Source: Pseudomonas sp. NFR16 (GTDB lineage Bacteria > Pseudomonadota > Gammaproteobacteria > Pseudomonadales > Pseudomonadaceae). Taken from it: a DNA stretch of 64,000 bases. The translations under genes were made by a program, and so were the position numbers. The DNA lies in the NCBI RefSeq assembly GCF_900108875.1, contig NZ_FNYJ01000003.1:207969-271968 (forward strand), in the 5' to 3' direction. Position 1 is the stretch's first letter. Every line of letters starts with the position of its first letter. This document shows, piece by piece, positions 58,557 through 64,000 of this stretch. The notes beneath the pieces were generated by a model. That model searched no databases. It saw only the letters and a program-made list of their open reading frames with translations, and was not told the origin of the DNA.

Positions 58557-58592
58557 CGCGAGCGGTGCAGTGATGTCACTGACGCGTTCGCG
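58557..58592 (+). promoter_or_regulatory. Intercistronic nested hairpin
   Basis: CGCGA (58557-58561) pairs with TCGCG (58588-58592), enclosing a perfect CAGTGA-TG-TCACTG hairpin (58568-58581), directly after the QEGLA stop codon. There is no T run, so it is more likely an mRNA-processing or stability element than a terminator. Confidence 0.5.
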
Positions 58593-58624
58593 AGCCGGTT
58601 ACCGTCGCTTGAGGGCGTCACACA

Positions 58625-59623
58625 GTGGCAGCCGGCTTGCGCAAGAAGACCTTCAATCACAGCTGGAAGATCAAGGATAAAACCCGTTTGAAGACCCTCG
58701 TCGCTCTGATCACGTTCGTCTGGCTCGCCGGTTGCAGCGAACTGCTGTTCTACCCGGAGCGCGAGGTCCCGCTGACCCCGGACAAGGCGCACCTGGCTTA
58801 CCGTGATCTCACCCTCACCACTGCGGACGGCAAGAAGCTCAATGCCTGGTTCTTGCCGGTCAAAGAGGGCGTCGCCGTGAAAGGCACGGTGCTTCATCTG
58901 CACGGCAACGGCGGCAATATGTCGTGGCATCTGGGCGGCAGTTGGTGGCTGCCTGAGGAGGGCTACCAAGTGTTGCTGCTCGATTATCGGGGTTATGGCC
59001 ATTCGGAAGGCGACCCCAGCCTGCCTGCGATCTATCAGGATATCGACGCCGCATTCGATTGGTTGAACACGGCGCCGCAGGTGCAGGGCAAGCCGTTGGT
59101 GGTGTTGGGGCAGAGCATCGGTGGGGCGCTGGGCGTGCATTATCTGGCCGAACATCCTCAACAACGGGCGCGGGTCAAGGCGCTGGTGCTCGACGGGGTG
59201 CCTGCCAGTTACCGCGAAGTTGCGCGCTACACGCTTGGCACGTCCTGGCTGACCTGGCCGTTCAAGCGGCCGCTGTCCTGGGTAATCCCTGATGGCGACA
59301 GCGCCATCAATGGCATCAGCCAGCTCAAGGGCACGCCGATGTTGCTATTCCAGAGCCTGGACGACGCCCAGATTCCGCTGCACAACGGCATCAGTCTGTA
59401 TCAGGCCGCGCCGCCGCCGCGGGTCCTGCAACTCACGCGCGGGCCGCATGTACAGACCTTCGCCGATCCGACCTGGCGCGAGGTCATGGTGCGCTACCTG
59501 GATGACCCGCAGCACTTCAACGGCCTGCGTCGTCTGGCCGAAGTCCCCGACTACCCCGATCCGCAGGCAAACCTCAAGCCTTCTGCGGCATCGCCAACGC
59601 CGTCGGCAGAGTCTGCGCAATGA
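58625..59623 (+). CDS. Alpha/beta hydrolase lipoprotein
   Basis: A 332-residue hydrolase with a lipoprotein-type signal (TLVALITFVWLAGC, Cys near residue 37). The mature domain shows VLHLHGNGGNMSWHLGGSWW (oxyanion loop), nucleophile Ser in VVLGQSIGGALGVHYLAE, acid Asp in LLFQSLDDAQIPLHNG and His in RGPHVQTF. The C-terminus is a Pro/Ser/Ala tail. It resembles the Bem46/YfhR-type peptidase or esterase group. The start is GTG 58625 with GAGGG seven bases upstream. It is operonic with the small membrane gene through an ATGA overlap. Confidence 0.85.
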   Translation: MAAGLRKKTFNHSWKIKDKTRLKTLVALITFVWLAGCSELLFYPEREVPLTPDKAHLAYRDLTLTTADGKKLNAWFLPVKEGVAVKGTVLHLHGNGGNMSWHLGGSWWLPEEGYQVLLLDYRGYGHSEGDPSLPAIYQDIDAAFDWLNTAPQVQGKPLVVLGQSIGGALGVHYLAEHPQQRARVKALVLDGVPASYREVARYTLGTSWLTWPFKRPLSWVIPDGDSAINGISQLKGTPMLLFQSLDDAQIPLHNGISLYQAAPPPRVLQLTRGPHVQTFADPTWREVMVRYLDDPQHFNGLRRLAEVPDYPDPQANLKPSAASPTPSAESAQ

Positions 59624-59946
59624 CTGAAGAGCGCAACGCGATCCCCCAGATCCTGACGGGGATTGGCTGCATCTTTCTGACGGTAGGAACGCTCTGGTAC
59701 TACGGCTATCTGCACTTCGCCCGCCCTGAAGATGCGTTGCGGCTGAGCGAATTCACGATGCTCAAGACCCTACCTGGGCAGGACTACAAAGTCGCTCTGG
59801 AACCGGCGCCCCAGGTCGCCCAGTGCATTGACGGGGTGATGGTGTTGTTCGATACCGAGCAGAAAGGGCTGACGGGCGTGCTGGTGAACGAACGCAAACA
59901 GGCCGTGAGATGCATGGGGCAGGAGACGCCGCAGAAGGTGCAGTGA
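59620..59946 (+). CDS. Small membrane protein of unknown function
   Basis: A 108-residue protein with one N-terminal membrane segment (IPQILTGIGCIFLTVGTLWY, about 8-27) and a soluble C-terminal part containing two Cys (AQCIDGVMVLFDTEQKGLTG, AVRCMGQE). I do not recognise a family. Its ATG lies four bases inside the hydrolase gene, so translation is coupled. It is the last gene of the block. Confidence 0.78.
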   Translation: MTEERNAIPQILTGIGCIFLTVGTLWYYGYLHFARPEDALRLSEFTMLKTLPGQDYKVALEPAPQVAQCIDGVMVLFDTEQKGLTGVLVNERKQAVRCMGQETPQKVQ

Positions 59947-59985
59947 CGCTTCATCGGCCAGTGATGCGGCGCGACACCTGGCGCT

Positions 59986-60047
59986 TTCCCGGCTAAAGCC
60001 GGTCCTACTGAAATGCATGCCGTAGCAGGATCGGCTTCAGCCGGGAA
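59986..60047. repeat. Short REPIN or cruciform REP pair
   Basis: TTCCCGGCTAAAGCCGGTCC (from 59986) is matched in inverse by GGATCGGCTTCAGCCGGGAA (ending 60047), around an 18-base central part with ATGCATGC. The arms differ at three or four positions. This is a third REP class in the window. Confidence 0.8.
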
Positions 60048-60102
60048 CAGGCCTGTCATGACGATGCCAATCCTGCGGCGTGATACCGGGTCGACGCTTT
60101 AC

Positions 60103-60136
60103 CTGAAGGAGCGCGTTTGCCCGCGATCTGCGGTGC
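60103..60136 (+). repeat. Solitary degenerate REP
   Basis: GAAGGAGCGCGTTTGCCCGC followed by GATCTGCGG resembles a single REP of the GTAGGAGCGxGxTTGxCCGCGAT type. No inverted partner is seen within 150 bases. Confidence 0.5.
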
Positions 60137-60172
60137 GACGGTAGCAGAACCGCCATCACAAAACGCGCGCAC

Positions 60173-60211
60173 AAAAAAAGGCCCCGTCTGCATCCACAGG
60201 CGGGGCCTTTT
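60173..60211 (-). terminator. Terminator of the OmpA-type lipoprotein gene (possibly bidirectional)
   Basis: GGCCCCGTCTG (60180-60190) and CAGGCGGGGCC (60197-60207) pair over 11 bases with one G-U. Read leftwards the hairpin is followed by a run of seven T (plus-strand A at 60173-60179); read rightwards by four T. It lies 40 bases after the stop of the lipoprotein gene. Confidence 0.9.
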
Positions 60212-60249
60212 GATTGACAGCGGCTACAACATCTCCGCGCCGACCCGTA

Positions 60250-61032
60250 TCACTGCATCGAAGAACGCGGTGCTACCGGCTGGTTGTCGTTGGAAATGGT
60301 CACTTCCACACGACGGTTCATGGCACGACCCGACGCGCTGGCGTTGTCGGCAACCGGGTATTCCTTGCCATAACCCTGAGCCACAACGCGGTCCATGCTC
60401 ACGCCCATCTTGATCAGCGCCATGCGCACCGAATCAGCACGACGCTCGGACAGCGACTGGTTGTAAGCGGCGGAACCAGTGCTGTCGGTGTAACCCTCAA
60501 CGATCACCTTACGATCAGGGTTTTCCTGGAGGAACTGCGCCAGCTTGTTGACGTTGACCAGGCCCGCAGACTTCAACTCGGCCTTGTTCAGGTCAAACAG
60601 GACGTCGCCGAACGTCACCAACGTGCCGCGCTCGGTCTGCTTGGCGTTCAGGCTGTTCTGCAGTTGTTTGATCTGCGCATCGCGGGCGTCCAGACGAGCT
60701 TGAGCGCGTTGGGCGGCGGCGTTTTTCAGATCGTTTTCAGCCGTCTTAAGGTTGATGGTCTGCTTGGCCAGCTCAACGCGCTGGTTGGTCAGATAGGCCA
60801 GTTGGTCGACTTTTTTCTCGTCATCGTGGTTGCGGTACGCGGCGTCGGCCTTGTCGAGCCATTCGCTGGCATCTTTGGTTTCCAGCGCCGCCAGCTCGGT
60901 GGATTTAGGATTGCTTTGCAGCGCGGAGTAATTGGTGCGGGCTTGTTCCAGGTTCACGTTAGGTTGCGAGGAGCAGGCAGCCAGACCAACGCTCAGAGCC
61001 AGCAGGGCAGGAATAAGTACTTGTTTACGCAT
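60250..61032 (-). CDS. OmpA-family lipoprotein (LptF-like, the AlgU-linked lipotoxin F type)
   Basis: A 260-residue outer-membrane lipoprotein. The signal peptide MRKQVLIPALLALSVGLAAC is lipidated at Cys20. Then comes a DUF4398-like helical N-domain (about 22-120) and a C-terminal OmpA peptidoglycan-binding domain (GDVLFDLNKAELKSAGLVNV; VEGYTDSTGSAAYNQSLSER). The architecture and its position near ppc match the P. aeruginosa protein LptF. That name should not be confused with the LPS-export LptF. The ATG at 61032 is chosen over 61062 to place the lipobox correctly. The gene for a DUF4398 lipoprotein lies 48 bases upstream. Confidence 0.88.
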   Translation of the reverse strand: MRKQVLIPALLALSVGLAACSSQPNVNLEQARTNYSALQSNPKSTELAALETKDASEWLDKADAAYRNHDDEKKVDQLAYLTNQRVELAKQTINLKTAENDLKNAAAQRAQARLDARDAQIKQLQNSLNAKQTERGTLVTFGDVLFDLNKAELKSAGLVNVNKLAQFLQENPDRKVIVEGYTDSTGSAAYNQSLSERRADSVRMALIKMGVSMDRVVAQGYGKEYPVADNASASGRAMNRRVEVTISNDNQPVAPRSSMQ

Positions 61033-61080
61033 AATATTTTCGTCCTTTAAATCAATGGCCAATGCTTGAAGTGCGTGGGA

Positions 61081-61506
61081 TTACTGGCTGACCGGCTGAG
61101 CCTGGCGCAGACCTTCTTCACGCAATTCGTTGACGCCCTGACGAGCATCCTGCACTGCTTTCTGAGCCTTGGCGGCCTGGGCCTTACGCTCGGCTACACG
61201 GGCATCCCACTCGGCTTGCTCGGCATATTTACGAGCTTCGTCGTATTTCTTTTCCTGCATGAACAGCTCGGCCTGTTTGAATTTGTCTTGTGCCGATTTC
61301 ATTTCGACTGCTGCGTATTCGGTGCCGCCTGCGCTGACTGCAGCATTCACTGCAGATTGGGTCACTGCGTACTGCTCGCTTGGAGGATTGCCTGCGCAAC
61401 CGGCCAGAAGGAAGCTGGTACCCAGTGCCAGCGCGGCCAGTTTCAGCCCGCGCAGGCCGTTGAACGTGGTTTTGGCAGTGCTGGTATTCATGGTGATCAA
61501 CTCCAT
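61081..61506 (-). CDS. DUF4398 lipoprotein
   Basis: A 141-residue lipoprotein. The signal GLKLAALALGTSFLLAGC gives a lipidated Cys at about residue 37. It is followed by a helical DUF4398 domain with AVNAAVSAGGTEYAAVEMKS and ARKYAEQAEWDARVAERKAQ, rich in Ala, Glu and Lys. ATG 61506 has AGGAG seven bases upstream; an ATG at 61491 also has a GGAG at usable distance. The first gene of a two-gene operon with the OmpA-type lipoprotein, whose N-domain it resembles. Probably an envelope-stress or stationary-phase protein. Confidence 0.85.
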   Translation of the reverse strand: MELITMNTSTAKTTFNGLRGLKLAALALGTSFLLAGCAGNPPSEQYAVTQSAVNAAVSAGGTEYAAVEMKSAQDKFKQAELFMQEKKYDEARKYAEQAEWDARVAERKAQAAKAQKAVQDARQGVNELREEGLRQAQPVSQ

Positions 61507-61788
61507 TGTGTAACTCCTGAAAACTAGGTTATTTCCATTCAGCGGTGAGCCTGTGCGGATGGATGGCAGGGCCTGAAATCCGCTGCCATCTGTCGGCTTT
61601 TTCCGTAATGGCTAACTGCTCCGACCTGCGCGATTTTTGAATAGTTCAGACAGTTTGCTTCTCAAACCCGGTCGCTTTGTTACCTGGTGTAAGTTTGACG
61701 CTGAAAAATTGGCGCACAAAAACGCACGTCACGCCCGGCATTGCTGGTTGGCGTGCGCTTTGAAAGATGTCTGAAAACGACGTCGTGA

Positions 61789-62133
61789 TCAGTGCTGCGG
61801 AGTGTCCTGCTGTTCGGACAAATGTTCGAGATGACGACGCGACAGCGCGAGAAAGCGTGGTGTCGGGCCGACGTCTTCGTACAGCGGATCGCCTTCTTCA
61901 TCGGTCGCGACGACGTGTTGACCCTGGACATACGGAAAGCTTTCTTCCAGCTCTTCCAGCGCCGCTCCGATCAGCTCGCCGAGCAATTCTTCAGGCGTGC
62001 GCTTGGGGTACATTTCGGCAATCGCTGCCAGGCGTGCCGCCGCTTCGACGTCCAGGTGAATGGCGTAGCCAGTTTTGGTCAGGCGACCCTTGGCGGTCTG
62101 TTCCCAGTGTTTTGCGAGCTCGCGGATTTTCAT
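61789..62133 (-). CDS. Small protein with ribbon-helix-helix-like N-terminal part
   Basis: A 114-residue cytoplasmic protein. Residues 21-60 (TGYAIHLDVEAAARLAAIAE, then MYPKRTPEELLGELIGAALE) read as one beta strand and two helices, like Arc/CopG DNA-binding folds. The C-terminal 50 residues are acidic (DEEGDPLYEDVGPTPRF). The function is unknown. It is divergent from ppc across 233 bases that hold two perfect inverted repeats. An alternative is a protein-interaction role without DNA binding. Confidence 0.78.
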   Translation of the reverse strand: MKIRELAKHWEQTAKGRLTKTGYAIHLDVEAAARLAAIAEMYPKRTPEELLGELIGAALEELEESFPYVQGQHVVATDEEGDPLYEDVGPTPRFLALSRRHLEHLSEQQDTPQH

Positions 62134-62180
62134 AAAGACCTCTTCGTAGACCCGCGTGGTGGCGGGCTCAGGCGAGTGAT

Positions 62181-62285
62181 CGAGCCTTCGTGAGGCTCGC
62201 TGATGAGACTAGCTTGCTGCGGGCAGAAATCAGGCAAAGGGTTGCTTCTGTGCACGAAATTGTCGCTCTATACACAAAGATAGAG
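62181..62285. promoter_or_regulatory. Two palindromes in the divergent region between the RHH-like gene and ppc
   Basis: CGAGCCT-TCGTG-AGGCTCG (62181-62199) is a perfect 7-base stem 48 bases upstream of the RHH-like gene. CTCTAT (62266-62271) and ATAGAG (62280-62285), separated by 8 bases, form a second one in the probable ppc promoter region. Either might be an operator, for example for the RHH-like protein, or an mRNA hairpin. A clear sigma-70 promoter was not found. Confidence 0.45.
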
Positions 62286-62366
62286 ACAAAACAGGCGAGG
62301 GCGTTCAGTTCGGGGCGTCCGGATCGAGTCGCGACAGAATAAAAAAACGCTGAAGGAGAAGGCTGG

Positions 62367-64000
62367 ATGGCAGACATCGACGCACGATTGCGCGAGGACG
62401 TTCACCTGCTGGGTGAGCTGTTGGGCAACACCATTCGTGATCAGCACGGAGCTGATTTTCTCGAGAAGATCGAGCGTATTCGCAAGAGCGCCAAGGCCGG
62501 GCGGCATGGTTCCACCCAAAGCACCGAGCAACTGAGCTCCAATCTGGAGAGCCTGAGCGAAGACGAGTTGCTGCCCGTGGCGCGGGCGTTCAACCAGTTT
62601 CTCAACCTCGCCAATATCGCCGAGCAGTATCAACTCATTCATCGCCGCGACGACAGCACGCCGCAGCCCTTCGAATCTCGGGTATTGCCTGAGTTGCTGG
62701 AACGTCTCAAGCAGTCCGGGCACGGGCAGGAAGCGCTGGCGCGGCAGTTGGGCAAGCTGGAGATCGAACTGGTCCTCACGGCTCATCCGACCGAAGTCGC
62801 GCGGCGGACCCTCATTCAGAAGTACGACGCTATCGCCGCTCAGCTTGCAGCGCTCGACCATCGCGATCTGAATCGGCTGGAGCGCCAGCAGATCACCGAG
62901 CGCCTGCAACGATTGATCGCCGAAGCGTGGCACACCGAGGAAATCCGACGCGTGCGGCCAACGCCGGTGGACGAGGCGAAGTGGGGATTTGCGGTCATCG
63001 AGAACTCGCTCTGGCAGGCCATCCCCAATTACCTGCGCAAAGCCGACCATGCGCTGCATGCCGCCACGGGGCTGCATCTTCCACTTGAAGCCGCGCCCAT
63101 CCGTTTCGCTTCGTGGATGGGTGGCGACCGCGACGGCAACCCCAACGTCACCGCCGCAGTGACTCGCGAAGTCTTGCTGCTGGCGCGCTGGATGGCGGCG
63201 GACCTGTATCTGCGCGATGTCGACCAGCTGGCCGCAGAACTGTCGATGCAGCAGGCCAGCCCTGCATTGATGGCGGTCGCCGGAGACAGCGCAGAACCCT
63301 ATCGCAGCGTGTTGAAAAAACTGCGCGAACGTCTTCGCGCCACACGCAACTGGGCCCATGCATCATTGAGCGTGACGCAGCCAGCGCCTGAGGGCGTGCT
63401 GCACGACAATCGCGAATTACTCGAGCCGTTGCAGCTGTGCTTTCAGTCGCTGCATGAGTGCGGAATGGGCGTGATTGCGGACGGCCCGTTGCTCGATTGC
63501 CTTCGTCGCGCAGTCACCTTCGGGCTGTTTCTGGTCAAGCTCGACGTGCGTCAGGATTCGACGCGTCACAGCGCGGCCATGACCGAGATCACCAGTTATC
63601 TGGGCCTGGGGCGTTACAACGAGTGGGACGAAGAGACGCGCATCGACTTTCTCCTGCGTGAACTGAGCAACAAGCGGCCGCTGCTTCCGGGGCATTTCAA
63701 ACCGGCCGATGACACCGCGGAAGTGCTCGCCACCTGCCGCGAAGTGGCTGCTGCGCCCGCGGCGTCGCTGGGGTCGTACGTGATTTCCATGGCCGGCGCG
63801 GCGTCCGACGTGCTCGCCGTGCAACTGCTGCTCAAAGAGGCCGGGTTGCAGCGGCCGATGCGCGTTGTGCCGTTGTTCGAAACCCTCGCTGACCTCGACA
63901 ATGCCGGCCCGGTGATCGAGCATCTGCTCAGCCTGCCAGGCTATCGCCTGCGGCTGCACGGCCCGCAGGAAGTCATGATCGGCTATTCCGATTCCGCCAA
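62367..64000 (+). CDS. ppc: Phosphoenolpyruvate carboxylase (partial, runs off right edge)
   Basis: The first 544 codons of an enzyme of about 880 residues that carboxylates PEP to oxaloacetate to refill the TCA cycle. ATG 62367 ([20 protein letters not shown]) follows AAGGAG. The conserved first active-site signature [15 protein letters not shown] is present near residue 137, with the catalytic His in [22 protein letters not shown] follows near 250, and [13 protein letters not shown] near 390. The translation runs open to position 64000 with no stop or frameshift. The C-terminal signature (FHGRGG) is outside the window. Confidence 0.97.
   Translation, partial: MADIDARLREDVHLLGELLGNTIRDQHGADFLEKIERIRKSAKAGRHGSTQSTEQLSSNLESLSEDELLPVARAFNQFLNLANIAEQYQLIHRRDDSTPQPFESRVLPELLERLKQSGHGQEALARQLGKLEIELVLTAHPTEVARRTLIQKYDAIAAQLAALDHRDLNRLERQQITERLQRLIAEAWHTEEIRRVRPTPVDEAKWGFAVIENSLWQAIPNYLRKADHALHAATGLHLPLEAAPIRFASWMGGDRDGNPNVTAAVTREVLLLARWMAADLYLRDVDQLAAELSMQQASPALMAVAGDSAEPYRSVLKKLRERLRATRNWAHASLSVTQPAPEGVLHDNRELLEPLQLCFQSLHECGMGVIADGPLLDCLRRAVTFGLFLVKLDVRQDSTRHSAAMTEITSYLGLGRYNEWDEETRIDFLLRELSNKRPLLPGHFKPADDTAEVLATCREVAAAPAASLGSYVISMAGAASDVLAVQLLLKEAGLQRPMRVVPLFETLADLDNAGPVIEHLLSLPGYRLRLHGPQEVMIGYSDSA

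Noticed and set aside
61507..61788. An AlgU (extracytoplasmic sigma) promoter for the lipoprotein operon
   Set aside because: An AACTT-like -35 can be found on the minus strand but no matching TCTGA-type -10 at the right spacing; only a weak sigma-70-like TTTGAG/TATTCA pair is visible.

Overview
The window is a 64-kb piece of a Pseudomonas chromosome, most likely from the fluorescens/syringae lineage. The evidence is high GC content, a complete Wsp surface-sensing cluster immediately upstream of prfB-lysS, the ffh-rpsP-rimM-trmD-rplS and xerD-dsbC-hom-thrC blocks, a DUF3509 gene (a Pseudomonas-type family), and REP/REPIN repeats of Pseudomonas type. From memory, the overall order resembles the nag-to-ppc part of P. 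aeruginosa PAO1. Almost every base is either inside an intact gene or in a short intergenic region. I see no tRNA or rRNA gene, CRISPR array, insertion sequence, prophage or clear pseudogene.

Layout. 1-6.9 kb, minus strand: an N-acetylglucosamine PTS operon (nagR-nagA-nagB-II-nagF-nagE, with nagE cut by the left edge), whose promoter appears to carry repeated NagR half-sites. 7-9.8 kb: an L,D-transpeptidase, two divergent NUDIX hydrolases, a gamma-class carbonic anhydrase-like protein and a DUF1289 protein. 10-15 kb: purT, a REPIN, an MHS-type MFS transporter, a CNNM/CorC protein and a CcsA-like membrane protein. 15.3-23.8 kb, plus strand: ffh, the rpsP-rimM-trmD-rplS translation operon, xerD, dsbC, hom and thrC. 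23.9-27.8 kb: a BvgS-like periplasmic-binding/PAS sensor that ends in a broken kinase domain, a DUF3509 protein and a TIGR02285-type periplasmic protein. 28-34 kb: yaeQ, recJ, an Old-Yellow-Enzyme reductase and a multi-PAS hybrid histidine kinase. 34.5-43 kb, minus strand: a polyamine-type ABC transporter with the ydcSTUV-patD order, flanked by two paralogous aminobutyraldehyde dehydrogenases and a LysR regulator. 43.3-52.9 kb: a TerB-like protein and wspABCDEFR. 53-55.7 kb: prfB, with its programmed +1 frameshift, and lysS. 55.9-59.9 kb: a TetR regulator, a lipoprotein, a DUF1704/QEGLA metallopeptidase-like protein, a lipoprotein alpha/beta hydrolase and a small membrane protein, apparently co-transcribed. 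60.2-64 kb: an OmpA-type lipoprotein, a DUF4398 lipoprotein, a ribbon-helix-helix-like protein and the 5' part of ppc.

How the genes work together. The nag genes import GlcNAc as GlcNAc-6-P and convert it to fructose-6-P. The polyamine block would import a polyamine-like substrate and oxidise the resulting aminoaldehyde. The Wsp genes form a receptor-to-c-di-GMP circuit. Points I rate most worth a second look: (i) the BvgS-like sensor whose phosphoacceptor His aligns with Asn and which lacks an ATPase domain; (ii) the operon around the HExxxH QEGLA protein; (iii) a repeat element that supplies the last codons of one aldehyde dehydrogenase; (iv) four hairpins in series between dsbC and hom. 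Everything was read by eye; no database search or folding program was run.
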